In this document: piece after piece, positions 26,160 to 39,240 of the stretch
Numbering within the stretch: position 1 is the stretch's first letter
Layout: every line of letters begins with the position of its first letter
Source: Chrysomallon squamiferum
Taxonomy: Eukaryota > Mollusca > Gastropoda > Neomphalida > Peltospiridae
Reading direction: 5' to 3'
DNA length: 64,000 bases
Assembly (NCBI GenBank): GCA_012295275.1
Contig: CM022667.1
Coordinates: 17,115,245 to 17,179,244, forward strand
Notes under the pieces: generated by a model
What the model saw: the letters and a program-made list of their open reading frames with translations, nothing else
Database searches by the model: none
What the model was told of the DNA's origin: nothing
Translations under genes and position numbers: made by a program

Positions 26160-26350
26160 ATCAGAAAGCTTGTCGATTGCGTACACAAATGATAAAACAT
26201 CTCTCTGTATTTCGGATGCACATTTAATAAACTCTTGTCTGTTGCGTACACATCTTGATAAATATTTCCCTCTCTCTTTCGGATGTATATTTCGCTGCGT
26301 ACACATAAATTATGATAAATCTCTCTCGCTCTGTCTCCGATGTACTTTTC
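26160..26350. repeat. Degenerate tandem repeat, 3 copies, upstream of FoxL1 promoter
   Basis: Copies begin with GCGTACACA at 26179, 26244 and 26297 and continue with (T)GATAAA, a CTCTCTC-like run and TTCGGATGTA. Spacings are 65 and 53 bp. A faint fourth GCGTATACA occurs near 26468. Not a simple microsatellite. Confidence 0.75.
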
Positions 26351-26640
26351 AGTGAATCGACATCTTATCATATTTCGTAAAAAATAAAGATGAAAGAAGA
26401 ACGTTTTTTCTTTAATAGTTATAACTGTTTGCGTTTGTTCACGATAAAAACGAAATAATCTTGGATTGCGTATACAGAGGAGAAGAAACCACAGTTCGCG
26501 TTTCTTCTGGTCTTCATGGTTATTTACATACAAATTACTTTTATTATTTAAACAAAACCTTAAAAGAAAATTAAACATTATCGCCTCTACATGGGGCGTG
26601 GGGTTATTACATTCAAATTACGTTATTGCTGAAAGAAAAC

Positions 26641-26716
26641 AAACATTAATAATAATATTAATAGTAATAGTAATAATAATAATAATATTAATAATAATAA
26701 TAATAATAATAATACA
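26641..26716. repeat. Imperfect (AAT)n
   Basis: AAT with ATT and AGT variants. Confidence 0.88.
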
Positions 26717-26863
26717 GTTAAAAATTACTTCTGTTTTAAACAAATCTTTATAAAAGAAAATTAACACTGAAACTAGGTTAGGGATGAAGAAAGTTCCATC
26801 ATAACTAATTATATTATCATTCGAAAAATAACTAAATAAATACTAAATAAATAATTAAATAAT

Positions 26864-26866
26864 TAA

Positions 26867-26897
<31 letters not shown>
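26864..26897. repeat. (AAAT)n
   Basis: About 8 units after a looser TAAAT/TTAA stretch. Confidence 0.9.
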
Positions 26898-27343
26898 GTA
26901 AAAAGACAGGTAAGAATTCCTTTTCTATTTATATACAAATTATGTGTATAATTTTGACAATAAATAATAACCTAGTCTAAACGTGACTGGGTCATTAATT
27001 AAGTTATTAAGTAAATAAGAAATCACTGAAAGAAATTACTGCCAGGGTTCATGCTAGGTCGGAAAGGGCTACAGTTTTTATTTAAATACGAATTATTTTA
27101 TTATGATTAATTTTTTAAAACAAAAAGTAAAAGTAAAAATAAAAATAATGCTAAGTTGATAATAAATATCAATTTGTCGCTTTGAAAAAAAAGAAAAAGA
27201 AAAAAAGTAGACTATATTATATTTATTATACTGATTTCATTAATTTTCTTATTACTTTTCTGTTTCATTCTGCCTCTATAAAATTACCTTAAACCAATCT
27301 CTTTGAATATAATTTTTTATATTTTAAAAAAGCTGTTATTTTA

Positions 27344-27430
27344 TTCCATAAACTATAAATGAAAACGTTTATTTAATGAAATTATTTTCTTTTTCCATAA
27401 ATTACAAATAAAAACGTTTATTTAATGAAA
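27344..27430. repeat. 49-bp direct repeat, 2 copies
   Basis: AAAACGTTTATTTAATGAAA is present at 27362-27381 and 27411-27430; the preceding CCATAAA-TA-AAAT part also matches. Spacing is exactly 49 bp. Confidence 0.8.
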
Positions 27431-28540
27431 ATATATTTTTGATCTGAATATTAATTTATATTCAGTTAGTTTGCATGTTTTCATGATAGTTTGCATGTTA
27501 ATTATTTGCTTTGTTGTTGTAAATTAAATATTCATGTTTTGTAATTATTCTAGAAAATATATCTTGTAATGCAAACATCTGATTAATAAACATCTTACTG
27601 GTACTAATAATTTGAGAAAAGTATTTTTTTATTTATTATACAAACCTTCTGAATCAATAACAATGACATGCATAGTACGTGGATTGATATTAATAACATG
27701 TATTTTCAAAATTACAGAAATCAAAAAAAACAAAATAACATTTATTATCAAGTGATTTATTTATTCGTTTATTATGTAAGTTAATTTATATTTCAGTCAT
27801 TTATTACTGAATTTAAACAGTTTCAGAATGTTGTATGTAATATATTCGATATTTATAATCTTAATTGATAAATCTCTTCATGAATAATTTATTTGAAAAC
27901 TGTTTAAATTAATTTTCCTTGATGTTTGTATATTTATTTCTCTTAATACTGTTAAATTTATTTTATTATTAATTTATTCAGTTTTATTAATTTATTTGTT
28001 TGTTTGTTTATTTGTTTGTTTGTTTGTTTATTTATTTAAAATATTATTTTCGCTGACTTGATTTCATTCTATCGATTTGTTTCATTACATATATTATTTA
28101 TTTTCTTATTTAATTATTTATTAAGTTAATTAGTTTGTGCTAACTCTTATCATCCACTGCTATTTTACTGCGTCACTCGTCAACGTTCGTGTTTTCTGTC
28201 TTATGACCTTTCATTAGTAAGAAATCAGTTTCACGTGTAATATATTTCAGTTTTATTTCAGTTACGTGACCATTCACAGTACACACACTGGGCGTACACT
28301 TGGAAGTATGTAAATTTCTTAATCATAGGTGATTTCCTTTTGATTTTATCTACAAAGGAAAATAACCATCCCTTTTTTCGTGTGATTGAAACAAAGATTA
28401 ATCAAAGGAAAAAGATTGTTAAATTTAATTACAAACGTAAAGTGGTTTGAAGAGAGATAGAGAGAGAAGGACCGAGAGACTGAAAGCGAATAATATTATA
28501 TACGTAACAGTATAATGCAAGCTTTCTAGTGTTTTCTCCT

Positions 28541-28590
28541 AAATAAGTAAATAAATAAATAAGTAAATAAATAAATAAATAAATAAATAG
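28541..28590. repeat. (AAAT/AAGT)n
   Basis: About 12 units. Confidence 0.92.
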
Positions 28591-28690
28591 GTAATATAAA
28601 TTTTTGCCAGTTACCGTTCGGAATGCCTGACAATAACAAAATAAATAATTACAAATGCCTTGTATATTATACATTTATCTATAACCGTAT

Positions 28691-28709
28691 CTCTATCTAT
28701 CTATCTATC

Positions 28710-28756
<47 letters not shown>
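28691..28756. repeat. (CTAT)n then (CA)n
   Basis: Six CTAT units abut about 20 CA units. Confidence 0.94.
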
Positions 28757-28758
<2 letters not shown>

Positions 28759-29604
28759 TTAATTATTTAATTTATATATATAAATATGTTATGCTCTCTG
28801 TTTCTCACTCAGTTACTCACTCACTCACACGCACGCTTGTGCTCTTGATTCACCCCGGAGGCCACAGTAAACGTATAATCTGTGTGGTCTGGCAAATTTG
28901 TGTATTTATTTCTCTGAATGGGGCAGGAGAATGAACGAAACGGCAGCAACTCTACCCCGCTAAGTTCTTTTTTACCTAAACATTCACCAGACCTAGCCTG
29001 ACCATTCCCGTTCCACTTAACCTCCACACCGCTCTCAACATCTCATCAATTTATGATTTATGTATTATACGCACATTTAAATATGATTGGTATTAATTCG
29101 AGCTATCTCAGGCTATGCTGAAGAACTTTACGAAGCGCTGTTTGCAACGGAGCCAAGTCCATAATAACAAAATGGCAGGCGAAAAGAAAATGTTGAAAGG
29201 TGGGAGACAGTGTGTGTTTATTTGTTGTATTGTGTAGTATCTGAACATGTTTATATTACCCGCGACTTGATGACGAAGAAACGGTTATTCTGCGATAAGC
29301 AACTGTTAGAGAAGTAACTGAGACTGGGAAAAGCTGAAGGGTGGTTTCATATGTAGTTTTTTTTAATGATGAACGGGATATCTGGTGGGCAGGGCTAATA
29401 AAAAAATCTCTTGTATTTGTTTTTCGGGTTCAAGTGCGTTTTGAAATGAACAGTGCAAAGTGCTATTAAATGTCAGTTACTTACGTTAATCAGCAACAAG
29501 TCAAAGTAACAGAAGAAAAAGTAATATTTTATTTGATGAATACAAAATACTGTAAAATATGAACTGAAATAAAAAGGAATAATAGTAATAAATTTGACAA
29601 ACAC

Positions 29605-29634
29605 ATAAATAAATAAATAAATAAATAAATAAAT
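29605..29634. repeat. (AAAT)n
   Basis: About 7 units. A (GT)n run follows at 29689-29711. Confidence 0.9.
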
Positions 29635-30632
29635 GTAAAATTTACGTAAGTTTCTTAACAAAATACACCATTTATTTTACGTCTTTTGTGTATGTGTGTG
29701 TGTGTGTGTGTTGTGTGTTTTTTGTGTGTGTACTAAGGTAAATTAACGTGTGAATTCTGTATGACACGACTAAAATGAAACAAAAAACATTTTGAAATGC
29801 GCTCTGTTATATAATTTATAAAAATAAAAAATAAAAAATCACATGGATTTTTTACTTTAACATGGTGGTGTCAAAAGCAAATTGACCCTGGAGACTTTTC
29901 AACTGTGATTTCTATTAATACTTTAATGGGTCGAGTTGTCATTTTCTGTTTTGTGAAAACAACAACGTAACAGTTCAAAGCAGTAATTGCAACAGTTAAT
30001 CACTTGGACTGGGAGCAATGCGTCTTGCAAAACCGATCATCATGTAACTGAAAATAAGAACTGAATGAAATAGAAATAAAAAGAACAACAATGAAAAACT
30101 CTTTATGTCATGGCCTATTTTGGTGGCCTTTTATTTTTCTATGCTTTCTCATAAGTCGCCAGTGCGGCAATGTACAACAACGAAACAATGGCAAAGAAAG
30201 GAAAAATATATATAAATATATCATTGCCAAAGTAGTCTTAAAGCTCTTACAATTTGATGGCGTTTAAAAAGAATAGGCAGGAAAAACAACAGGTGCAGAT
30301 TCCGTCAATAGAAAATGAGAGAAAGAGAGGAGGAAAAGAAAAAAAAAATAATAATAACGGCAAAAGAAATGTACATATTTAATCGTTTTCCTTAGCGCTT
30401 TTCAAAATCTCAGAGTTCGACAGAAAACGAATCAATTTCCCTTGGTGAAAAAAGACTTCAGTGGCGAGTGGCACGTGAAGTCATATTTTATTTATACGAG
30501 TCGTAATACATTCGTCCATGTGTAATTCATTTCATTGTTTTCTCTCTGGTAACCTGACACCAATTGAAGTCACGTGTGAACGAGGTGTATATTTCAGTAG
30601 TGAATCTGAGAACGAAAGAATCTAACACAGAG

Positions 30633-30860
30633 AATAATAATAACAATAACAACAACAACAACAACAATAATAATAGCAACAACAACAATAATAATAACAA
30701 CAACAACAACAACAACAATAATAATAACAACAGTAATAATAAATGATAATAATAACAACAACAATAATAATAACAACAGTAATAATAAATGATCATAATA
30801 ACAACAACAACAATAGTAATAATAACAATAACAACAACAACAGTAATAATAATAATATAA
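30633..30860. repeat. (AAC/AAT)n compound, about 230 bp
   Basis: Blocks of AAC alternate with AAT. A longer-range block of about 50 bp, ending AACAACAGTAATAATAAATGAT, is repeated near 30725-30745 and 30772-30793. Confidence 0.93.
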
Positions 30861-31049
30861 TGATAACGATGGCGACAGTAATTAATAAATAAATGAAATG
30901 AACAAAACAGTTAAAATGAATGGAAAATAATACGTACTACGTATCTGTTATTATTATTGTTGATGTTGTGTTTATTATATTTATTCCTGTTATTGTTGCT
31001 GTTGTTTTTATTATAATTATTATTGTTACTGTTGTTTGCTATTGTTGTT

Positions 31050-31270
31050 GTTTTAAATTATTATTGCTAATATTACTATTGCTAGTATTATTTTTATAAT
31101 TTTTGCTATTACTACTGTTGTTACTACTATTACTACCATTACTGATGTGACAACAACAATAACAACAGCTACCACTACTATTACTATTATTTCTTGTACT
31201 ATTGCTATTACTACAACTACTGTTGTCACTAATACTAATGCAACTACCACTACCACTACTACTACTACTA
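31050..31270. repeat. Degenerate ACT/ATT trinucleotide domain
   Basis: Period-3 ACT, ATT, GCT and ACA triplets with frequent substitutions. Confidence 0.85.
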
Positions 31271-31545
31271 AGTCTATAAGTAAATACAAATCCACAAATA
31301 TTTTAAAATACAAATCTGAATATTTATTTAGCTTTCAGAAATTCTTATTTCAATGTTCCTTTTAATTAATTACCTACGATGGGGTTAATTTCAGCAAGTG
31401 TCGGCCGATTTTTCTTTTGATCTTAAATGTCTATTTCAAAAGAAGAACGAACCATTTGAGTTGAACGTTACAACAAGGCGTTAAAAGAGAAACTGACAAC
31501 GAAAACAAATGTGGGATTTAATTTCTCCTCTCCTTAAAGAACTGT

Positions 31546-31623
31546 GGTCACGTGATGAGACATCCACATGCAGAACACAATAGGACAAGACCAGTAAATT
31601 AGTTTTTACTGGTCACGTGATGA
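31546..31623. promoter_or_regulatory. Paired TCACGTGA E-boxes flanking a hairpin
   Basis: GGTCACGTGATGA occurs at 31546-31558 and 31611-31623, 65 bp apart. Between them GACCAGTAAA (31589-31598) and TTTACTGGTC (31605-31614) form a perfect 10-bp stem with a 6-nt loop, and the right arm overlaps the second E-box copy. TCACGTGA is the palindromic site of USF/MITF-type bHLH-zip factors. The regulatory role is inferred. Confidence 0.4.
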
Positions 31624-33811
31624 ATTAAACGAGCAACAGGAGCCAACAGAAAGAGGTAGAGGAAGAAGAAGAAAAGAAGATTCAAGTAGAATTCACAGGT
31701 AATGTTCACACCTGATCAAAGAGAAGGCAAAAGAGTGAATTAATTTTCTCACCTGTGATACGAGGACGGGAGTTTTGTCTCATTCAATCTAATTTCCACT
31801 TGTATCTTTTCTAATAACAGTAGGCTGGACATCCTGTTTGTTTGACCATTTGGACAGTGTCCACAAATGTATCGCGGTCCCGACTATCTATCATAGGTGT
31901 GTCTATGTGAGGATGAAGGTGTGGGGGGTGTTGGTTTTAATCGTTCAAAAGGTTAAATCGATTCTTCTACGTTTGTGTTAATTTCTATTTAGTTAACGCT
32001 GAATCTTGCTTGCTAAGTAAAATTTGTGCTGTTAAGATTTTTAACTTTGATCCTCCGACATTGTTTGCTTTGTAAATTTGAAAGCGGAACTTTTTCACAG
32101 ACATTATTTAGTTAAAATAAAATTATGAATGATAACTGTTTGAGCCATTGTCAGACAGGTAATTTCGTAAATGTTTATTCTATACGCCATGAGTGCTATA
32201 TTTTCACTTGGCCATATTTACTTAAAATAAAATTGTGATAGGCAAAAGCATGGATCTTTGTGAATCCGTTAATTTCGCAAATATTTATTTTAAATAGTTA
32301 TTCTTTCTTTCTTTTTTTTTTTAGACACCCTAAATAAATGTTATCAGAACTATATTTTTATTTAGTATGATAATGAATTGAAAATCGTTAATTTAGTAAA
32401 TATATATATCTTCTTTATCTTTTTTATCCTTTATTGTTTATATATATAATTATTATTTTCGATAGCCTTTGTTGCTTAAATTAAAATTAATTATGAATAA
32501 CAAAATAAAATTTAAGTAGTTATTTGATTCTTTAAATCGTTATGATGCATATTAGTATCTCGATGGTTAGGTAATTTTATATTTTGAGTAAATAAATACG
32601 TGTTTAGACAGGAATGTATCTTGTAAAAATTAAATATCTAAAATAAAGGATAAACGTAGCGTATTTGTCAAATTTTCTTTTTCTTGTACTTGCTAAATTA
32701 AAATCGAAGTATAAATCAAAACAGTTTATGAGTATGTACGTGTGTGGGAGAGGTAAATTTTTGACTTAAGGAATAATCATGGAATTGTTGATATAAAACG
32801 TTTTTACACTTTTAAATTTTTATTTATTACATTTGGTTTAAAATAACAAATCACAATAATTGCTTACAAACTCACAATTATTTCTGTTAAAAATTAAGAA
32901 TGAGCGAAATATGCTTCATAATAATAATAATAATAATAAAATGAAGAAGAAGAAGATATAGAACAAGAAAAGGGAGCAGAAGAAGTTGATGATAATGATA
33001 AAGAAAAAGATGTGTAATTGTTACATTCTGTTTGAATGATTTTCAGCCTGCTATTTCAGTTCTCAATTTATATAAGATAAACTTCCCTATTTCTTATTTA
33101 TTTATTTATTTATTTATTCCTTGTTCCATTTGAATTTTACTTAAATTGATAAAACAAAACAACAAATAACAACAAATAATTATTTTGTATTATTTTAATA
33201 CTGAAAATTGTATAAAAAATTATTTAACTTTCTGCATTTCTCTTTTCAGAGTTCTTCGACCAAAATATTTTAAAACCTATTTAAAAAGAGACTTGATTAA
33301 TTCAATATTATTTTAATTAATTTATGATCAAACAATATCTTTAACCCAGTGTTGTTACTTCTTCTCTTTTCCAAGTAATTAAAACTCAGAATACAGCTGA
33401 ACGTTTACTGATTTGTTTACAAAAGATCCATAATGTTAAAACAAACTGATTACTGACGATAATCCGGATTAACGGTAAGAGTAATAATCCGAAACATGCA
33501 CAACGTCTAGACTTCGACGTTGTTGTTGTCTTTGGTGTGTTTTTTTTTGTTGTTGTTTTCTCTCCTAGTATTCCCACACCAGTCCCAACGTGGTTTACTG
33601 TAATTAAAATTTAAGTAATATTATTTTTTATGTTAAAAAATATATATATATATTTTTCGAGTATGTTCATATTAGTCTGTTTATGTAAAATAAATCTGAA
33701 GTAATTAAGAAATTAATTTGAAGAATGTGAACTAAATAATAATAATATTTTGTTTATTATGTTGATTTTGTTTGTTACTAATAAAAATTATGGCAGTAAC
33801 AAAAGGAGTGT

Positions 33812-33920
33812 TAAAGCAGTAGTAGCAGCAACAGTAGTAGAGTAGTAGTAGTATTCATATTAGTATTACTATAGTACTAGTTGTTGTAGATGTAGTGGTT
33901 ATAGTAGCACGGTAATAAAG

Positions 33921-33954
<34 letters not shown>

Positions 33955-34130
33955 CAGCAGCAGTAGTAGTAGTAAAAGTAGTAGTAGAATCAACATTAAT
34001 ATTAATATTAGTATTAACACTAATATTACTAGAAGTAATAGTTGTAGTTATAGTAAAAGCATTGGTAGAGGTAGTAGTAGGGGTAGTAGTGGTAGTAGTG
34101 GTGGTAGTATTAGAAGTAATATAAATAAAA
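33812..34130. repeat. (TAG)n domain, degenerate
   Basis: About 320 bp of AGT-dominated triplets with a cleaner core at 33920-33975 that includes a CAG run. All phases are period 3 but hold no protein. Confidence 0.9.
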
Positions 34131-34375
34131 ACAGCAGAAGTAGCAATAATAAATACAAAAAATCTGAATATAAATTTAAAAAGTGTTGAGAAATTATTTA
34201 AAATATTTAAATATTCGTGAATTTTTCAGATAATTTAAAAAGTAATAATTATAAAATAAATAATAGTAAATCAATAAGTAAGTAAAGATAAATAAAATAA
34301 TAAAATAATAAACAAGTAAGTAAGTAAATATATGAATGAATGAATGTATAAATAAAAAATAAAAGTTAAAGTAAA

Positions 34376-34431
34376 ACAAAACAAAACAAAATAAAATAAA
34401 ATAAAATAAAATAAAATAAAATAAAAATAAA
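34376..34431. repeat. (AAAAT)n / (AAAAC)n pentanucleotide
   Basis: Three AAAAC units followed by about 8 AAAAT units. Confidence 0.92.
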
Positions 34432-34908
34432 TTAAATTAAAACAATAAGATAAAATAAGAAAAAAATGAAATAATAAAACAAAAGAAGAAGAAGAGTTTA
34501 CATTAAGATGTGCAAGTCAGCAAGCATCAAAGAGAACAGAAAAGAGTTTCACTTTTGATCATGAAATGTACAACCGCGGGGCAAAATCAGAAAACTCAAT
34601 GTAACTGGAAATTAAACAATGCTTGACTTACTTAACTACTTAACCGCTTGTTTTCTAAAATGTTCCTAATTAATCAGTTCTGTAATTAACTAGTAATTAG
34701 CATTGTCTAATTTTTAAATTGCTAAAGCAACACTGGAGACGAGACATAAATATCATCTGTTTTTTTTTTTCATGTGTTAAAATCTCTCTAACTGAAAATA
34801 AAATCAAGAGAAAAAAAAAAAATAAAAAACTGGTTTAAAAATTCATATAAGAATAAATAGCTTAAATATATCAAGCATACTTCCAACTTATATTTATTCA
34901 ATTAATTG

Positions 34909-34956
<48 letters not shown>

Positions 34957-34957
34957 T
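34909..34957. repeat. (ATT)n
   Basis: About 16 units, followed at once by its inverted form (TAATAATAAAATAATAA). Confidence 0.94.
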
Positions 34958-35275
34958 TATTATTAATAATAAAATAATAAAACAGTAAATATTGTCTGTA
35001 GTCATGAAATCACAGTGTACAGGATCGACTTAGTTATAAAATGCTGTGTTAAAATGTTTTGTACATTAGTAATTATTTTGTTTTAGACTTTGTTATGAGC
35101 GATGGTAGGCGAAATAAAACAAGAACATAACAACGTGGAAAATATTTTACTGGACTATTCATTCTATTACCCGTACACTAAATGCAAATGGATTTAATTT
35201 TTCTTTTCTACTTCTTCTTAGTTTGTTTTGGGGTTTCGTTTTCTTTTCCTTTCCTTTATTTATTTATTTAGTGGG

Positions 35276-35301
35276 TTTTTTTTTTTTTTTTTTTTTTTTT
35301 T
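35276..35301. repeat. Poly-T (26 nt)
   Basis: Pure T run. Confidence 0.9.
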
Positions 35302-35459
35302 CTCGATAGTCCTGTAATGAATGAACAAAACACAAAACAACAACAACAACAAACAAAAAAAGAAATACAAATTACACACATACAATTCCATACACATCTG
35401 TTTGTCGTTTTCATATTGCATTTTAATTTTTTGTAAGGAAAGTAACTTTAATTTTTAAA

Positions 35460-35461
<2 letters not shown>

Positions 35462-35494
<33 letters not shown>

Positions 35495-35495
35495 T
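35462..35495. repeat. (ATT)n
   Basis: About 11 units. Confidence 0.92.
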
Positions 35496-35560
35496 AGCAA
35501 ATTAAAATAAATTAAGCAGATATACTAACAACAGAGAAATAGTGATGATAACACATATAC

Positions 35561-35754
35561 ACACACGCAAGAACTCACATACACTAATACATACAAACAT
35601 ACACACACATACATACCATACACATACATACCATACACTCACATAACACATACATACACACACGCAATCACTCACATACATTAATACATACATACACACA
35701 CATACATACCATACACATACATACCATACACTCATATAACACATACACACATAA
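35561..35754. repeat. 97-bp tandem repeat, 2 copies (CATA-rich)
   Basis: Units start with ACACACGCAA at 35561 and 35658 and share ACATACATACCATACACA blocks with few differences. Each unit itself is made of CATA/CACA motifs. Confidence 0.85.
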
Positions 35755-36334
35755 TACATACACATACACATATACTCACAGTAATAATACATAGTATAGT
35801 ATAACATAGCATAGTATAACAATATAGTATAATATAAAACAAATAACACAATACATAAATAAGAAAGTAACTAAGTAATTAATTAAGTAAGTAATTAAGT
35901 AAATATATATAAATGTATTCAGTTTCTAAGAATTCAACATTTATTTGCAGAACAATCTTCACGTATGGAAAGTGTTGATATACTTTTTTTTTTTCATTTT
36001 TATTTCTTTGCCGTCAACGTGTTTATTACAAACAGCCTTCATTTGACAAGCATTTGAAATTAACAACACTCCAACAAGCTTTCGTGTCATTTTCTGGTAG
36101 CGATTTCATCTCGAGTAGCGGATTGTACATTTCACACCACCTACTTCGCTAGTCCTAATATTAATTTCCGATTGCCATCCACGTGGCCTGGTCTTTAGGA
36201 CCACCATTACGACGTCACGCAATTACAACTAGACTTGAATAATGTCAGTTTTGTTAAACAGCAACATTATTTCTGAATAAATAAATAAATAAGTAAAAAA
36301 TAAAAAACAAATATTGGGAAAAAAACACCAATAC

Positions 36335-36339
36335 AACAA

Positions 36340-36375
<36 letters not shown>

Positions 36376-36400
36376 GAAGAAGAAGAAAAAGAAGAAGAAA
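36335..36400. repeat. (CAA)n then (GAA)n
   Basis: About 14 CAA units followed by GAA units. Confidence 0.92.
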
Positions 36401-36543
36401 GAACCAACATAAAACAAGAAAACAAGAAAAAAAAACCCAACAAAACAACAACAAACATACATTCATAATCATGTTTTTTTATCTCTTGTTTGACTCTCTG
36501 TATGTCTGTATATAAATATGTTTAAATTATATATAATGATATA

Positions 36544-36597
36544 TATGTTTATATGTATGTACGCAAGTGTATGTATGTATGTATGTATCTGTGTGTA

Positions 36598-36635
<38 letters not shown>
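36544..36635. repeat. (TATG)n and (TA)n
   Basis: TATG-rich sequence leading to about 14 TA units at 36606-36634. Confidence 0.9.
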
Positions 36636-36638
<3 letters not shown>

Positions 36639-37856
36639 ACATATATCTATTTGTGTGTATATGTGCGTGTGTGCGTATGTGCGTGTTTGCCAACGTATTA
36701 TGTATGAACATTGTATATATTTCTGCATACACGAGTCTTCGTGTTTTGAGTTGTGTACCTGCGAACAGAGAGATGATTTAACACGTCTTGGGTTCTGTCT
36801 GTGTAACACGTCTGTCATTTGTTACCTCTTATCTCGCAGATTTACGACATGTAGAAAACGTATATTTCAAACAAAACGTTCCTGGCAGCTATAATTAGCG
36901 ATGACAAGATCACGAGGTTACCCGAAGTGAGTTTATCCTAACAACAGTTGTTACGTTTTAAAATGATGGACGCGAAGTCTAGATTTTTACAAATGTCGAA
37001 TGTCAACCAATCAGATAGCTTGTTACAAAGTTGTTTATGATAGATCGATAAAGCGTGTTTTAAATAAATAGTACAGATAAAGAAATAGATTAAATAAGGT
37101 ATTGTAGAAAGAAGAACTAGCAGGAGATAGGCAGAAGTATAAAGGAGGGAAAGAAAATAAAGTCGAATAAAACAGACTCGAGAAAGAAAATATCCCTCAT
37201 TCGGAAAATAGAGTGGGAAAGTTGCTAGAAACCAACAATAAGAAAGACAACAACAAATAAATAAATAAATAAAAGTAGAAATAATAAAATAATAAAAGTA
37301 AACAGGTAAATATATAAAATAAATAAATAAATAAATATAATAACAAAAACCAAAACCAAAACAATGAGTAACAGACTACATCCACCAAAACCTCCAACAA
37401 CACCAGACCACCAGCACCACCAACAACAACAACAACATCAACAACAGAACAACAACCCTATCACCACTACCAGTGAAATATTTCACACAGAACGTGGCAC
37501 GTGATCTGGTATTCCTCCGCCACGAGTGTGTGGCAACAGCACCTGTTTTCGAGCTGCTCCTGAAATCAACATTTCTATTAGCTAATCACAACTGAGTTGT
37601 AAAACGTAATTATTCTGCACCTGAAAAACACGACAGATGTCGCTGCTGGCGATTAGCAGTCATCAGTTTATTTGTAAAACCATTTCACTTGGCAATTCCG
37701 AGCTAAGTGAAGCTGTTTGTACAAAGTACCCTGTTCTGTATCACAGAGTTGTAAGGGGGAAAGCAAAGTTGATGGATAAAAAAATAAAATAATGAAAGAA
37801 CAGTCTATTTACCGCTGTGATTACGTTCAGCCATTGTATTATAATGATATACGATC

Positions 37857-37857
<1 letters not shown>

Positions 37858-37939
<82 letters not shown>
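37858..37939. repeat. (TC)n, about 40 units
   Basis: Uninterrupted; inverted partner of the (AG)n at 38270-38346. Confidence 0.97.
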
Positions 37940-37942
<3 letters not shown>

Positions 37943-38265
37943 ATATACACACACACACATATATGCACGCAGTAAACACACACGCAGAAAGATAAAACGA
38001 ACAGGTATAATTATGAAGATAAAAAAGATAAGGAAAAGTTAACATATCCCACACAAAAAGGGGGGAAAAAAGGAAGAAGCTGTTGTAAGTCATCCAGCTT
38101 TGTTTCTGAAATGCATATAAACTCGTTCATCTCTGATTATAACGTACAAACGCTAACACTATCTGTGACAGACAACTCGGTAGATTAAAATCATTTTTCA
38201 GATAGCTGGTTGACTGGTGAGAGAACTAGAGAAGAAACTGAAATATCTGATAAGAAGAAGAAAAA

Positions 38266-38269
<4 letters not shown>

Positions 38270-38346
<77 letters not shown>
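38270..38346. repeat. (AG)n, about 38 units
   Basis: Uninterrupted; lies 330 bp from the inverted (TC)n array. Confidence 0.97.
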
Positions 38347-38348
<2 letters not shown>

Positions 38349-38689
38349 TTATTCTTGTATGACATTAATTAATCAAACAACAGTACCATTATTTTATATC
38401 ACACTGTGAATTACACAACAAAGGAATCATTTATGTGAACATTACTACATACAGAAACCACAAAATATTATCTTGTTAAACTAGTTTTAAATTAACGTGG
38501 AATGAGCCTTGCCTATACGCAAATAAATCTTCCATAAACCAGTTTTAAATAAACTTTTAATGTAGCAGTTTCAAAACAAATCTTCAACACAATAAAAATA
38601 GTTTTATAAAATAACTTTCATACACAAAACGCTAATTCGGCCACACTTTGTGTAAAGAAATAATCGTAAAACCACGGACGTACTGAGGA

Positions 38690-38900
38690 GTTCTGATCCC
38701 GCGGCTCACGGAACTCGAGGCGACATTTCCAGCCAGCAGGGTGAGCTGTTAAAGGCGAGTGTTAGGAAACTCGCCGCGCAGACTTCGTGCTGTGGAAGTT
38801 ACTGAGCAGCAATAAAAGTTCGCGTTACAAATATTTAGGTGTGCGTGGTGAGAATGAAGCTGGCGACTTTAAATATTTAGCATACGCGACTTTTTAATGA
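38690..38900. promoter_or_regulatory. CpG-richer non-repeat islet
   Basis: About 200 bp with many CG dinucleotides inside AT-rich DNA, holding two AAATATTTAG motifs (about 38829 and 38871) and GCGGC/GGCGA words. A CTCF-like CAGATGGCG reads on the minus strand at about 38913-38924. No gene seen. Could be an enhancer or an unannotated promoter. Confidence 0.25.
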
Positions 38901-39118
38901 TCCGCTATTGAAACGCCATCTGTCATCAAGGGGGGTAATCAAAGCGCAAAAAAGCACAACAAATAAACAAACGGAATGGCGTGATGATTGGGTGAGACTG
39001 ACATGTTATCCAGTTACAGCCCACCAACGTGAAACAGAGCCGCAAAACAACAACAAAACAACAACAAAACAACGACAAAACAACGACAAAACAACAACGA
39101 CGATATTGAAATAATAAC

Positions 39119-39240
39119 TCTGAAAAAAAAAAAGAAAGAGAGCATAAAAAAAGGAGGAAATTTAGGAGAAAAAGAATAGAGAAAAAAAAGGAAAAAAAAA
39201 AAAAACAAAAAAAAAAAAAAAAAAGAAAAAGAACAAAACA
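39119..39240. repeat. A-rich polypurine tract
   Basis: About 120 bp of A with scattered G, almost no pyrimidine. Confidence 0.85.

Larger units (their letters stand above)
25931..37857. other. Intergenic block upstream of FoxL1
   Basis: No gene is supported. It holds a degenerate three-copy repeat (26160-26350), AAAT and AAC/AAT arrays, a two-copy 49-bp repeat (27344-27430), an E-box/hairpin module (31546-31623), a TAG domain (33812-34130) and a 97-bp two-copy repeat (35561-35754). Stretches such as 26930-28540, 28960-29600, 31760-32920 and 33000-33800 are AT-rich with nothing recognised. Confidence 0.7.
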
